Positions 7,837 through 17,043 of a DNA stretch of 64,000 nucleotides are shown here, piece by piece. The position numbers and the translations under genes were made by a program. Position 1 is the stretch's first letter. Each line of letters opens with the position of its first letter. The notes under the pieces are model-generated. The model searched no databases, was not told the DNA's origin, and worked only from the letters and a program-made list of their open reading frames with translations. Source of the stretch: Streptomyces abyssalis (GTDB lineage: Bacteria; Actinomycetota; Actinomycetes; Streptomycetales; Streptomycetaceae); the NCBI RefSeq assembly GCF_001751365.1, contig NZ_LJGT01000037.1:778556-842555 (forward strand). The letters are read 5' to 3'.

Positions 7837-8864
7837 ACACGAGAGCGATCGGACGGCGGAACTTCCTCTCCGCCGCGGGCCTGGGCCTGGCCGCGGCCGG
7901 TGCGGCGGCGTGCGCCCCCGCGAACGCGAAAGGCGGGGGGAAGCGGACGGTGGCCACGTATCTGCCGTCCTCCTACGGCGACCTGTACCCGGGCATCGAG
8001 ATGTTCAACAAGGCGGCGGCCGAACGCAGCGGCGGACGGCTGGCGTTGGACCTGTACGACTCGGGATCGCTCCTCGGCGCCGAACAGCTCCTGCCCGGGC
8101 TGCTCTCCGGAGTCGCAGACGTGATCTTCCAGACCAGCTCGTACGTCTCCTCGACATACCCGGTGCTCGGCGCCATGGAACTGCCCTTCGTCACCGAGGA
8201 CTACGGCAAGCTCCGCCGCGCCATCGAGCCCGGGCAGCCGCAGTTCGACCTCGTCAACGAGAACCTCGCCCGCAAGGGCGTGCGCATCCTCGGCGGCATG
8301 CCCACGACGTTCGAATACCTGTGGACCGTGGACAAGCCGATCCGCAGGCCCGAGGACGTACGCGGCCTGCGCCTGCGCGTCGCGGGCGAGATCGAGGGCG
8401 AGACGGTCAAGGCGCTGGGCGGCGCCCCCGTCACCATGGGCTCCGCCGAGGTCTACCAGGCACTGGAGAAGAACACCATCGACGGTCTCGTCAGCTACAT
8501 CGGCACCGTCGTCTCCCGCGACCTGCAGAAGATCGTCAAGTACGGGACGGCGGGGCACTTCGGCGCCTACACCGTCGACGCGTACTGCCGCAGCGACTGG
8601 TACGAGCAGCAGCATCCCGCGGTCCGCAGGGCGCTGGACGCGGCCGGGAAGACGCTGTACCACGAGGGCACCGCCCACATGGTCAAGGTCCACACGGAGG
8701 AGTACCTGCCCAAGGTGAAGGCCGCCGGCGTGGAGCTGGTCGAGCCGGAGGGCGCCGGCATGGAGGCCTTCCGCAAGGCGATCGCACCGGTGCACGCGGA
8801 CTGGAAGCGGCGCCTCGGCGCCCGCACGGCCGCGCAGGCACTCGAATCCATCAGGAACGCGTGA
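7833..8864 (+). CDS. dctP: TRAP transporter solute-binding lipoprotein (DctP family)
   Basis: A DctP-type substrate-binding protein of 343 residues. The N-terminus has a twin-arginine signal (GRRNFLSAAG) and a lipobox ending at Cys27 (GAAAC), so the mature protein should be a Tat-exported lipoprotein anchored on the outer face of the membrane. The core carries YPGIEMFNKAAAERSGG and the family helix with a conserved arginine in GLRLRV, which pairs with a carboxylate in characterised DctP proteins. Its start overlaps the preceding stop (ATGA). With DctQ and DctM it would import a carboxylic acid, presumably the substrate of the upstream CoA transferase. Confidence 0.9.
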   Translation: MNTRAIGRRNFLSAAGLGLAAAGAAACAPANAKGGGKRTVATYLPSSYGDLYPGIEMFNKAAAERSGGRLALDLYDSGSLLGAEQLLPGLLSGVADVIFQTSSYVSSTYPVLGAMELPFVTEDYGKLRRAIEPGQPQFDLVNENLARKGVRILGGMPTTFEYLWTVDKPIRRPEDVRGLRLRVAGEIEGETVKALGGAPVTMGSAEVYQALEKNTIDGLVSYIGTVVSRDLQKIVKYGTAGHFGAYTVDAYCRSDWYEQQHPAVRRALDAAGKTLYHEGTAHMVKVHTEEYLPKVKAAGVELVEPEGAGMEAFRKAIAPVHADWKRRLGARTAAQALESIRNA

Positions 8865-8874
8865 GGGGCCGGGC

Positions 8875-9513
8875 ATGAGCGCACTGAACTCGCTACGCAA
8901 ATACGTGCTGGCCTGTGCCCTGGCGCTGGCCGTCGTCGCCATGGCCGTCGTCGGACTGATGATGCTGACCATCACCTACGACGTGATCGTCCGCTACGCC
9001 CTCGCCGCGCCCACGGACTGGGCGTACCCGCTGAACGCCGCCGGACTGCTCGCCGCGACGTCCCTGGCGGTCCCGTACTTCTACGCCAAGGGCCAGCACA
9101 TCTCGATGGACCTGGTGCACCGGGCGCTGCCGTCCGGACTGCGCCGTGCCGCCGATCTGGTGACCGCCGCGGCGACCCTCTTCCTCGGGCTGGTGCTCGC
9201 CGTGACCGCCTTCCGCTCGATGGCGGTGGCGATCAAGGGCGGTCTGACCGGTGCCGGCACCTTCAGCATCCCCCTGTGGGTCCCCGACGCCGTGCTGTTC
9301 ACCAGCGGCGTGCTGCTGGCCGTCGTCGCCGTGCTCTTCCCGCCGGGAACCGCGGAAGACGTCGCGGAAGCCGAACACCCGCCCGGCGAGGCCCCGTCCA
9401 CGGGCGAGGCGCCCGGGGACGCCCCAGCCACCGCGGCACCGTCCGAGGGAGCCCCGGCCCGCGGCGAGGGCCGCGCCGCTCCCGGCACCGGAGAAGGAGA
9501 GACCCGCTCATGA
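8875..9513 (+). CDS. dctQ: TRAP transporter small permease (DctQ family)
   Basis: The first 160 residues hold four hydrophobic segments with the DctQ pattern (YDVIVRYALAAPTDWAYPLN between segments one and two, then GQHISMDLVH). The last 55 or so residues form an unusual Pro/Ala/Glu/Gly-rich hydrophilic tail, probably disordered and cytoplasmic; typical DctQ proteins lack it. It lies 10 bases after dctP and overlaps dctM by four bases, so the three transporter genes form one unit. Confidence 0.87.
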   Translation: MSALNSLRKYVLACALALAVVAMAVVGLMMLTITYDVIVRYALAAPTDWAYPLNAAGLLAATSLAVPYFYAKGQHISMDLVHRALPSGLRRAADLVTAAATLFLGLVLAVTAFRSMAVAIKGGLTGAGTFSIPLWVPDAVLFTSGVLLAVVAVLFPPGTAEDVAEAEHPPGEAPSTGEAPGDAPATAAPSEGAPARGEGRAAPGTGEGETRS

Positions 9514-10817
9514 TTCCCGACTCCGGTGTCGCGGCCCTCGCGGTCGTGCTCCTCCTGCTGCTCATCGCTCTGCGCACACCGATCTTCGTGGCGCTCGCCG
9601 TCTCCGGCATCGCCGGACTCATCGGTCTGGACGGCCTCTCCGGCGTCGAGCTGGTGCCGCTCTCCCTCGTCGCGCAGCTCCAGAACTACGCACTCGTCGC
9701 CGCTCCGCTCTACATCCTCCTCGGCGAGGTGCTGGCGGTCAGCGGCCTGGGCCGCGACCTGTTCGGCGCGGCGTACCGCTGGTTCAACCGGGTCCCCGGC
9801 GGTCTCGGAGCCTCCGCCGTCGGCTCCTCCACGGTCTTCGGCGCCATGTCAGGCGTGAGCATCTCCTCGGTCGCGGTGATCGGCCGCATGGCCGTCCCCG
9901 AGATGCTCGCCCGCGGCTACGCCCCGGCGTTCGCCAGCGGTTCCGTCGCCGCCTCCGGGGCGCTCGCGATGCTCATCCCGCCGAGTCTGATGTTCATCCT
10001 CTACTCGTCCGTGACGGGCGTGAGCATCGCCGAACTCTTCGCCGGCGGCCTGATACCCGGTCTGCTGCTCGCCGCATTGATGATCGTCTACGTGGTGCTG
10101 CGGGCCAAGGTCTCACCGGCGCAGGCACCGAGGGTGGACGAGAGGTTCACCTGGCGGGAGCGCCTCTCGGCGCTGATCAAGATCTCACCCGCACTGGTGC
10201 TCATCGTCCTCGTCCTCGGATCGATCTACACCGGATTCGCAACTCCCACCGAGGCGGCGGCCGTCGGCGCGCTCGCCGCGTTCGCCGTGACCGGATGGGT
10301 CTACCGGAAGCTGGGCTGGGCGAACCTGCGGACGGTCTTCGTCTCCACCGCGCACGTGACAGCGTCCATCCTGGCCATCGTCGGGGCCGCATTCGTCTTC
10401 ACCCAGATGCTCGTGGCCGCGCGGATCCCCGATGCGGTCTCCACGTTCGTGGTGGGCCTGGACATCTCGCCGTACCTGGTGATCGCGGCCATCATGCTGG
10501 TGCTCGTGCTGCTGGGCTGCCTGGTCGACGCCGCTTCGCTGCTGCTCGTGGTGACGCCGATCCTGGTACCGGCGATCGAGGGACTCGGCTTCGATCCCCT
10601 GTGGTTCGGAGTGCTGCTGGTGATCAATCTGGAGATGGCGGTGATCACACCGCCGGTCGGGCTGAACCTGTACACGTTGAAATCCGTGGTGCCCGGACTG
10701 GACCTCGCCGACATCTTCCGGGGCATCCTGCCGTTCCTCGCCATCGAGGCCGGAATGCTGGCGCTGGTCACCGCCGCACCCGCGCTCGCCACCTGGCTGC
10801 CGGGGCTGATCTCATGA
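9510..10817 (+). CDS. dctM: TRAP transporter large permease (DctM family)
   Basis: A strongly hydrophobic protein of 435 residues, usual length for DctM, with about twelve membrane segments. Family landmarks are LRTPIFVALAVSG at the start, SGVSISSVAVIG, SGALAMLIPPSLMFILYSS in the middle and the paired EMAVITPPVGLNLYTLK near the end. It forms the sodium-coupled transport channel fed by the binding protein. ATG 9510 overlaps the dctQ stop; a longer upstream extension in the same frame reads through the dctQ tail and is not real. Its own stop overlaps the MmgE/PrpD start. Confidence 0.92.
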   Translation: MIPDSGVAALAVVLLLLLIALRTPIFVALAVSGIAGLIGLDGLSGVELVPLSLVAQLQNYALVAAPLYILLGEVLAVSGLGRDLFGAAYRWFNRVPGGLGASAVGSSTVFGAMSGVSISSVAVIGRMAVPEMLARGYAPAFASGSVAASGALAMLIPPSLMFILYSSVTGVSIAELFAGGLIPGLLLAALMIVYVVLRAKVSPAQAPRVDERFTWRERLSALIKISPALVLIVLVLGSIYTGFATPTEAAAVGALAAFAVTGWVYRKLGWANLRTVFVSTAHVTASILAIVGAAFVFTQMLVAARIPDAVSTFVVGLDISPYLVIAAIMLVLVLLGCLVDAASLLLVVTPILVPAIEGLGFDPLWFGVLLVINLEMAVITPPVGLNLYTLKSVVPGLDLADIFRGILPFLAIEAGMLALVTAAPALATWLPGLIS

Positions 10818-12010
10818 TCGCCCGCCTCGCCGACTGGGCCGCGGCGCTCGACCCCCGGGACGCCGACCTCGAACTCGCCCGCACAGCGCTGGTGGACACC
10901 GCCGCGGTCACCCTCGCCGCGGCCGGCGAACCGGTCGCCGCCATGACGGCCGGGCTGCCGGAGCCGCTGCGCTGGGCGGCGACGGGACACGTCCTGGACT
11001 TCGACGACGTCCATCTGCCCTCCACCTCGCACATCAGCGTCGTGTGCGTCAGCGCGACGCTGGCGTGCGGGGGCGGGCCGCGCGCCTACCTCGCGGGAGC
11101 GGGCGTGATGGCCCGGCTCGGCACGGCACTGGGCTGGACCCACTACGGCAGCGGCTGGCACACCACCTGCACAGCGGGAGCACCCGCTGCCGCGGTCGCC
11201 GCCGGAGTCGCCCTGGGCCTGGACGAGGACGGACTCCGGCGGGCCATGGCGCTGGCCGTGCCCGCCGCGGGAGGCGTGCAGCGCGCCTTCGGCACCTCCG
11301 GCAAGTCCCTCCAGGTCGGTTTCGCCGCCGACGCGGGCGTGCGGGCGGCGCGGCTCGCGGCCGCGGGGGCGACGGCCGACCCGACGGCGCTGGACGACTG
11401 GTTCGCCCTGGTCGGGGGTGAGTCGGCGCCCGAGCCGGCAGGGCCCGCCGTCCCCGGCGGACTCGCCGTCAAGCTGCACCCCTGCTGCTACGCGATGCAG
11501 CGGCCCATCAGCGCGGCACGCGAACTGCCGGGCGGCGCCCGGCCCGTCGAGGGGATCTCACGTATCACCGTCACCACCCCCGAGGCAGGCATGCAGCCGC
11601 TGATCCACCGCCGCCCCCGTACCGGGCTGGAGGCGAAGTTCAGCATGGAGTACGCGGTCGCGACGGCGCTTCTCGACGGCTTCCCCGGCATGGCCGACTT
11701 CACGGACGCGGCCGCCGCCCGCCCCGAGGTGCGGCGGCTGCTGGAACGTACCGAGGTGCGCGTACTCCCGGACGGCGCCGCTCAGGGGCTCATGGGAGGC
11801 GAGACCCGCGTCGTCGTCGAACGCTCGGGCGGTGAACGGGACGAGGCCGCACTGGAGTTGCCGCAGGGGCACCCGCAGCGTCCCGCGACCGCAGCGGAAC
11901 TTGCCGCCAAGGTCGCCGCCTGCGTGGGCGAGGAGCGTGCGGCCCAGGTCGCGGAACTGACCTGGGAGGCGGCACCTCAGCTGCTCCGCGACACCCTCCC
12001 CGGGCGCTGA
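10814..12010 (+). CDS. MmgE/PrpD family protein
   Basis: An MmgE/PrpD fold protein of 398 residues. GHVLDFDD (58-65), GWHTTCTAGAPAAAVAAG, SLQVGFAADAGVRAARLA, LHPCCYAMQRPISA and AKFSMEYAVATALL are family landmarks. The family includes 2-methylcitrate dehydratase and cis-aconitate decarboxylase, the itaconate-forming enzyme. Which reaction applies here is open; in an itaconate-type locus an isomerase, hydratase or decarboxylase acting on the C5 acid is plausible. It is shorter than the usual 450 residues, mainly by a reduced N-terminal helical region before the GHVLDFDD motif. ATG 10814 overlaps the dctM stop, making it the last gene of the run. Confidence 0.83.
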   Translation: MIARLADWAAALDPRDADLELARTALVDTAAVTLAAAGEPVAAMTAGLPEPLRWAATGHVLDFDDVHLPSTSHISVVCVSATLACGGGPRAYLAGAGVMARLGTALGWTHYGSGWHTTCTAGAPAAAVAAGVALGLDEDGLRRAMALAVPAAGGVQRAFGTSGKSLQVGFAADAGVRAARLAAAGATADPTALDDWFALVGGESAPEPAGPAVPGGLAVKLHPCCYAMQRPISAARELPGGARPVEGISRITVTTPEAGMQPLIHRRPRTGLEAKFSMEYAVATALLDGFPGMADFTDAAAARPEVRRLLERTEVRVLPDGAAQGLMGGETRVVVERSGGERDEAALELPQGHPQRPATAAELAAKVAACVGEERAAQVAELTWEAAPQLLRDTLPGR

Positions 12011-12104
12011 ACCGACGGCGGGGGGCGAGGCCCGGGCCGGGCCGGGCGGGCGGCAGGTCAGTCCGCGCCTGTGCGTCCTCGGCCCGTCCGCACGCGGCCT
12101 GTGC

Positions 12105-12788
12105 TCACGAGGCCGTGATCCAGCGGTAGGCACGCTCCGCGTCGAACTCGTCCTGGCCGCCCGCGAAGAGCAGCCCCGCCGAGGCGAACCATGCCTCGCC
12201 CTCCGTGCCGCGTACGTACGGAACAGCCACGCAGCGCATCCCGGCCCGGTGCGCCGCCTCGGCGCCGGGCGGCGCGTCCTCCAGCACCACGCAGCCTCCC
12301 GGCTCCACGCCCAGCCGCCGTGCCGCCTCCAGGAAGACGTCGGGTTCGGGCTTGCCTTCGGCGACCTCCTCCGCGGAGACCCGCACGGGCAGCAGCGCCC
12401 CCAGCCCCGACCCCGCGAGCACCGCGTCGATCGCCGCCCGCGAGGAGCCCGAGGCCACGGCGAGCGGATACGCGTCGGCGTGCAGCCGTTCCACGAGGTC
12501 CCGCATCGCGGGGAAGACCGGCGTGGAGCGTCCGGCGAGTTCCAGATAGCTGCGGTTCTTCTCCACCAGCAACTGCTCGACGGATGCCGCGATCCGGTGC
12601 TCATCGCGCAGCGTCTCCATGGTCTGACGGGTGCTGATCCCGATGAAACGGGTGTGGTCGCGCCATGTGAAGTCCGCGATTCCGTGCGCTGCAAGCACCC
12701 GCCGCCCCGCCTCGTAGTAGTGGGGTTCGCTGTCCACGAGGGTGCCGTCGAGGTCGAAGATCACAGCGGTGGCGGGAGAGCTGTCCAT
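12105..12788 (-). CDS. HAD family phosphatase
   Basis: A haloacid-dehalogenase-type phosphatase of about 227 residues with a helical cap. FDLDGTLVDSE at the N-terminus holds the nucleophile and acid aspartates, VASGSSR is motif II, EGKPEPDVF carries the lysine of motif III, and VVLEDAPPGAEAA the motif IV aspartates. The cap and sequence resemble beta-phosphoglucomutase/sugar-phosphatase members; the substrate is not identifiable. The start could be ATG 12788 or GTG 12812; neither has a strong ribosome site, and I chose the ATG because the first strand follows directly. It is convergent with the MmgE/PrpD gene. Confidence 0.87.
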   Translation of the reverse strand: MDSSPATAVIFDLDGTLVDSEPHYYEAGRRVLAAHGIADFTWRDHTRFIGISTRQTMETLRDEHRIAASVEQLLVEKNRSYLELAGRSTPVFPAMRDLVERLHADAYPLAVASGSSRAAIDAVLAGSGLGALLPVRVSAEEVAEGKPEPDVFLEAARRLGVEPGGCVVLEDAPPGAEAAHRAGMRCVAVPYVRGTEGEAWFASAGLLFAGGQDEFDAERAYRWITAS

Positions 12789-12928
12789 GGTCACCAGGGT
12801 GCCAAGAGACACTCCGCGGGTGTGAGCAGGGCCGCAGGCGGGTGTGATCGAGTACGCCCCGGCCCCGGTCAGGCGCTGCTACCGTCGGCCAAGATCGCGG
12901 AACTCTCTGGCAGGAAGGGCGCAGCGCG

Positions 12929-14017
12929 GTGAGCGAAACGAACGGGCAGTGGGCCGACAGGGCGTACATCGGATCGTTCACCTCGGCGGGCGGCAGGGGC
13001 ATCACCACCGCGTCACTCGACCCGGACAGCGGTGCGCTGACGGAGCTGCACCACACCGAGACCGTCGTCCCCGACCCCTCCTACCTCACCCTCGCCGAAG
13101 GCCCCGGCGGTCCGGGCAGCCCGGGCGGCCACCTCTACGCCGTCAGCGAGCGAGACACCGGCGGCGCGGCCGTCTTCTCGCTGGCCGACCGGGACAGACC
13201 CGAGCCGCTGGGCGAACCGACCCCCGTGCGAGGCGGGGGGCCGACCCACCTGGCGCTCGCCGCCGGCCACCTCGTCACCGCCAACTACGGCTCGGGGAGC
13301 ATCAGCGCACTGCCCGTACGGGCCGACGGCACGCTGGGCAGCCGCGCGGCCGTGCACCAGCACACCGGAAGCGGCCCCGAGACGCAGCGTCAGGAAGGGC
13401 CGCACGCGCACGCCGTCGTGCCCGACCCGACGGGGCGTTGGCTGCTCGCCGTCGACCTCGGCACCGACTCGGTGTGGATCTACGACCTGCGGCGCGCCTG
13501 CCCGGAGGGCGAGCCGCTGCCGTACGCGGAGGCGCCGCTGCGCCCGGGAAGCGGGCCGCGGCATCTGGTCTTCCATCCGCGCGGCGACCACGCGTACGTC
13601 GTGGACGAGCTCGACTCGTGCGTGACCGTGTGCAGTTGGGACGCGGACACCGGCGAACTCGAAGCCCTCCGCGGCATCGCGACGGTGCCCGACAGCGCCG
13701 CCCCGGAACGCAACTACCCCTCGGAGATCGTGGTTTCGCCGGACGGGCGCTTCGCCTGGGCCGCCAACCGCGGCCACGACAGCATCTCGGTGTTCGCCGT
13801 CGCCGCCGCCGGCGACTCGATGGAACTCACCGGGACGGTGCCGTGCGGCGGGCACTGGCCGCGCGATCTCGCCCTGCACCCGTCCGGCCGCTGGCTCTAC
13901 GCCGCCAACGAACGCTCCGGCGACGTCACCTGGTTCGGCATCGACCAGGCCACCGGCACCCCGCGCCGCGCGGGCACGATCGCGGCTCCGGCCGCGAGCT
14001 GCGTCGTCTTCGGCTGA
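12929..14017 (+). CDS. Lactonase-family beta-propeller protein (6-phosphogluconolactonase-like)
   Basis: A protein of 362 residues matching the bacterial lactonase (YbhE-type) seven-bladed propeller. It starts YIGSFTSAGGRGI, has repeated blades such as HLYAVSE and HLVTANYGSGSIS, then GPHAHAVVPDPTGRWLLAVDLG, SGPRHLVFHP and YAANERSGDVTWF. Members hydrolyse 6-phosphogluconolactone or related lactones in the cytoplasm; no signal peptide is seen. The GTG at 12929 follows AGGAAGGG by about ten bases. It stands alone between a divergent phosphatase gene and a convergent gene. Confidence 0.87.
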   Translation: MSETNGQWADRAYIGSFTSAGGRGITTASLDPDSGALTELHHTETVVPDPSYLTLAEGPGGPGSPGGHLYAVSERDTGGAAVFSLADRDRPEPLGEPTPVRGGGPTHLALAAGHLVTANYGSGSISALPVRADGTLGSRAAVHQHTGSGPETQRQEGPHAHAVVPDPTGRWLLAVDLGTDSVWIYDLRRACPEGEPLPYAEAPLRPGSGPRHLVFHPRGDHAYVVDELDSCVTVCSWDADTGELEALRGIATVPDSAAPERNYPSEIVVSPDGRFAWAANRGHDSISVFAVAAAGDSMELTGTVPCGGHWPRDLALHPSGRWLYAANERSGDVTWFGIDQATGTPRRAGTIAAPAASCVVFG

Positions 14018-14181
14018 GCGGCGCCTGCCGGTGCGGCCACCGGAGGCCACTCATGAAGAGGCGGCGCGCTCCGTCCTCCCCGACGGGCACACCGCCTCCG
14101 TTCCGCACCGGTGCGTGTACGGGACACGCGCACCGAAGAGCCCTCCCGGCCGGTGCGTCACCGCAGCCGGGCGTCACCGTC

Positions 14182-15183
14182 TCAGCGCGCCGCCATGCCC
14201 TGCGGCGACTGCTGCTGCGTGATGCCGAGCTTGGCCGCGTACGTCGACGCCACGAGCTTGCCCACCGCCGGGTACGCGCCCAGCGGCTCGGCCACGGCGC
14301 AGCCCGCCTCGGCCGCCGCCGCGTCGAGCAGGCCCTCAGGAACCTCGGGTCCGATGAGGCAGGGGGCGACGGCGAGTTGCTGGGAGCCCGACTCGCGCAG
14401 CTGTGCCGCCACGCGTGCCACCGCGCCGGCCTCGTCGAGGCCCGCGGCGAGCACCGGAACCGCGAGCCGCGCGGCCAGCAGCATGCCGGTGATCCCCGCG
14501 GCCTGCACCGCTTCCTCACCGCCGACGGAGGCGAGGATGATGCCGTCCGCGGCGGTCGCGACGGTGAAGAGCCGCGCCCGGTCCGCACGGGCGAGACCGG
14601 CCTCGGAGAGCTTCACGTGCACGCCCTCGGCGAGCAGCGGGTGCGGCCCCAGCACGTCGGTGAGTTCCGCGCCCGTACCGCTGGAGAGCACCGCCTGCCG
14701 TATCTGACGCATGCCTGCCGCGTCGGGGCCCGCGAGCAGCGGGATGACGAGAGCGACGAGACGCTCCTCGGCACCCGTCTTCGGGCCCCGGGGCGCCTCG
14801 GCGCCCGCGCCGGGCTCCGGCCGGCCGCTGCCGGCGGCCTCCTCGGCGGCTTCGACCGCGGCCAGTTCCGCGGCCCGCTCCTCGGCGGCCTGCTGGTCGG
14901 CGGCGGTCTGCGTCAGTACGCCCCCGAGGGTCGGGTACTCCTCGCCGTCGCCCTCCACGTATCCGATGCGGGCATCCATCCCCGGCAGCTCCGAGCGGGC
15001 GATGCTGAGGATCTCCTCGGCGATGCTGCGGACGGTGCTGGAAGGGGCGCCGGGCACGGCGAGTACCAGCGCAGGGGCGTTCTCTGGTGCAACGACAGGC
15101 TCCGGCTTGCGGTGCCTTCCGGGCCTGCGTGGACGCGGCATTCGTACTGGCAGGCCGTTGTCCGGGTCAGTGGGGGAGCTCAT
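14182..15183 (-). CDS. Sirohydrochlorin-chelatase (CbiX)-like protein
   Basis: A protein of 333 residues. A basic, Pro/Arg-rich N-terminus (about 30 residues) precedes APALVLAVPGAPSSTVRSIA, a CbiX-like half with ELPGMDARIGYVEGDGEEYP, an Ala/Glu-rich linker (about 85-130) and a second half (VALVIPLLAG, then QQLAVAPCLIGPEVPEG). The halves resemble CbiX/CbiK chelatase domains, but the metal-binding histidines of true chelatases are not evident, so catalysis is uncertain. A TAGCAT hexamer ends eight bases before the ATG and no ribosome site is visible, which fits a leaderless transcript. Confidence 0.65.
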   Translation of the reverse strand: MSSPTDPDNGLPVRMPRPRRPGRHRKPEPVVAPENAPALVLAVPGAPSSTVRSIAEEILSIARSELPGMDARIGYVEGDGEEYPTLGGVLTQTAADQQAAEERAAELAAVEAAEEAAGSGRPEPGAGAEAPRGPKTGAEERLVALVIPLLAGPDAAGMRQIRQAVLSSGTGAELTDVLGPHPLLAEGVHVKLSEAGLARADRARLFTVATAADGIILASVGGEEAVQAAGITGMLLAARLAVPVLAAGLDEAGAVARVAAQLRESGSQQLAVAPCLIGPEVPEGLLDAAAAEAGCAVAEPLGAYPAVGKLVASTYAAKLGITQQQSPQGMAAR

Positions 15184-15289
15184 GCGCCCGCATGCTAACG
15201 CCTTGTGGGACCTCGCAGTTCAGGCGGGGGAGACTGGCCTGAAATGCCCTTTTAATCGAGGGGTGGCTTGTTCTGATTTGCCGGAATTC

Positions 15290-16369
15290 TCAACTCACGG
15301 ACAGCAGAGCGGGATCGCGCGGAAGCCGCAGCGTCCCCTCCGTGAGCCGGGCCGCGACGAGAAGCGCACCGTCCAGCGGACCGCCCGCGGGAGTCACGGC
15401 ACGGGCATGGGGGACATGCCGGGCCAACTCGGCACGCAACGGCTCAAGGAGCGGTGCGCCCGCCTTGAACAGACCACCGGTCAGGGCGATGACGGCACCC
15501 TCGCCGGAGGGGCACACCGCGGCCGCTGCCGCGGCGATCTCCAGCGCCGCCGCGGACATGACCGCGGCGGCGACCGGGTCTCCGTCCGCGGCGCAGGCGG
15601 TGACGTCGGGCGCGAAGGACGCGAGCACCGCCGGCCGGTCCGTACGGGGATACAGCTGCGGAGGCAGCCCGCTCAGCGGCGCACCGAAACGGGCCTCGGC
15701 GCGCTCCCGCAGCGGCTGTGAACCCCCTTCGCGTCCGTCGAACGCGCGCATCGCGGCCTGCAGACCCGCCTGACCGATCCACGCCCCGCCGCCGCAGTCG
15801 CCCAGCAGATGCCCCCAGCCGTCCGCGCGCCGCCAGCCGTCCAGATCCGTGCCCACCGCGATCAGGCCGGTCCCGCCGGCGACCACGGCTCCGGGCAGAT
15901 CGCCGAGCGCGCCCGCGTACCCGGCCACCGCGTCGGCGGCGAGTGCCACGTGGCGCGTGCCGAACTCCCGGTTCAGCGCACCGGGAAGCGTCGCACGCAG
16001 GTCACCGCCCAGCGTGGCCATTCCTGCCGCGCCCACGCAGACGGCGTCAAGGCCTTCGCCCTCCCCGCCTGCCTCGGCGAGCAGCCCGCGTACGGCGGGC
16101 ACCAGTTGGGCCAGCATGTGGCCGGCGTCGATGCCCTCGGAGCCGGTGCGTACCGGCTCCGAGGAGGTGACGGTGCCCACCGTCTCCGGGGCGGCGCCCG
16201 GCTGTGAGGTGCGGGCCAGCGCGATGCGCAGACCCGAGCCGCCCGAGTCGGCGCCGAGCACCCATGAACGTGGCCGCGCCGTACCGTCCTCGGCCGGAGC
16301 GCGTGCCGCAGCCCCAGCCGGAACCGCAGCCGCAGCTCGTGCCGCCCGGCCGGGAGACTCCTCCGTCAC
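15290..16369 (-). CDS. BadF/BadG/BcrA-type ATPase, N-acetylglucosamine kinase-like
   Basis: A sugar-kinase/hsp70-fold protein of 359 residues. [13 protein letters not shown] is the phosphate-1 motif, [13 protein letters not shown] phosphate-2, and [10 protein letters not shown] and [10 protein letters not shown] supply the later nucleotide-binding turns. It matches the BadF/BadG/BcrA/BcrD ATPase family as found in bacterial N-acetylglucosamine kinases, which phosphorylate free amino sugars in the cytoplasm. The first 35 residues are low-complexity and probably disordered. The GTG start overlaps the stop of ung (GTGA), so both genes should be co-translated from one transcript. Confidence 0.8.
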   Translation of the reverse strand: MTEESPGRAARAAAAVPAGAAARAPAEDGTARPRSWVLGADSGGSGLRIALARTSQPGAAPETVGTVTSSEPVRTGSEGIDAGHMLAQLVPAVRGLLAEAGGEGEGLDAVCVGAAGMATLGGDLRATLPGALNREFGTRHVALAADAVAGYAGALGDLPGAVVAGGTGLIAVGTDLDGWRRADGWGHLLGDCGGGAWIGQAGLQAAMRAFDGREGGSQPLRERAEARFGAPLSGLPPQLYPRTDRPAVLASFAPDVTACAADGDPVAAAVMSAAALEIAAAAAAVCPSGEGAVIALTGGLFKAGAPLLEPLRAELARHVPHARAVTPAGGPLDGALLVAARLTEGTLRLPRDPALLSVS

Positions 16370-17043
16370 GGCAGTTTCCAGTCCACCGGGTCCGCACCCT
16401 GCTGTGCGAGCAGGTCGTTGACGCGGCTGAAGGGGCGCGAGCCGAAGAAGCCCCGGTCGGCCGACATGGGCGAGGGATGCGAGGACTCCACGACCGGCCG
16501 GTTCTGCAGCAGCGGCCGCAGATTGCGTGCGTCACGGCCCCAGAGCACCGAGACCATGGGCCGCTCCCGCGCGGCGAGCGCGCGGATGGCCTGCTCGGTG
16601 ACCTCCTCCCAGCCCTTGCCCCGGTGAGCGCCGGGGCTGCGCGGTGCAGTCGTCAGCGCCCTGTTGAGAAGCAGTACGCCCTGCCGCGTCCAGGGCGTCA
16701 GGTCCCCGTTCGACGGACGGGGGAGTCCTAGGTCGCTGCCCAGCTCGCGGAAGATGTTCTCCAGGCTGCCCGGCAGGGGACGCACGTCCGGCGCGACCGA
16801 GAACGAGAGCCCCACGGCGTGCCCGGGAGTCGGGTACGGGTCCTGCCCGACGATGAGGACCCGGACCTCGTCGAAAGGCTGCTGAAAGGCACGCAGTACG
16901 TTCTCACCGGCGGGGAGGTAGGTTCTCCCCGCGGCGATCTCCGCGCGGAGGAACTCGCCCATGGAGGCGACCCGTTCGGCCACGGGCTCCAGCGCCTTGG
17001 CCCAGCCCGGTTCTACGATCTCGTTCAACGGTCGTGCAGCCAC
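16366..17043 (-). CDS. ung: Uracil-DNA glycosylase
   Basis: A family 1 uracil-DNA glycosylase of 225 residues, usual length. The water-activating motif [17 protein letters not shown] has the catalytic Asp at about residue 68. [14 protein letters not shown] and the DNA-intercalation loop [18 protein letters not shown] with the catalytic histidine follow. It removes uracil from DNA to start base-excision repair. The GTG start lies eight bases after a TAGAGT hexamer (17052-17057 on the plus strand) with no clear ribosome site, so a leaderless transcript is possible. The downstream kinase gene overlaps by four bases. Confidence 0.95.
   Translation of the reverse strand: MAARPLNEIVEPGWAKALEPVAERVASMGEFLRAEIAAGRTYLPAGENVLRAFQQPFDEVRVLIVGQDPYPTPGHAVGLSFSVAPDVRPLPGSLENIFRELGSDLGLPRPSNGDLTPWTRQGVLLLNRALTTAPRSPGAHRGKGWEEVTEQAIRALAARERPMVSVLWGRDARNLRPLLQNRPVVESSHPSPMSADRGFFGSRPFSRVNDLLAQQGADPVDWKLP

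Noticed and set aside
13013..14050. Long minus-strand frame opposite the lactonase gene
   Set aside because: High-GC third-position shadow; the translation is Arg/Gly/Ala-rich, while the plus frame gives repeated propeller blades.
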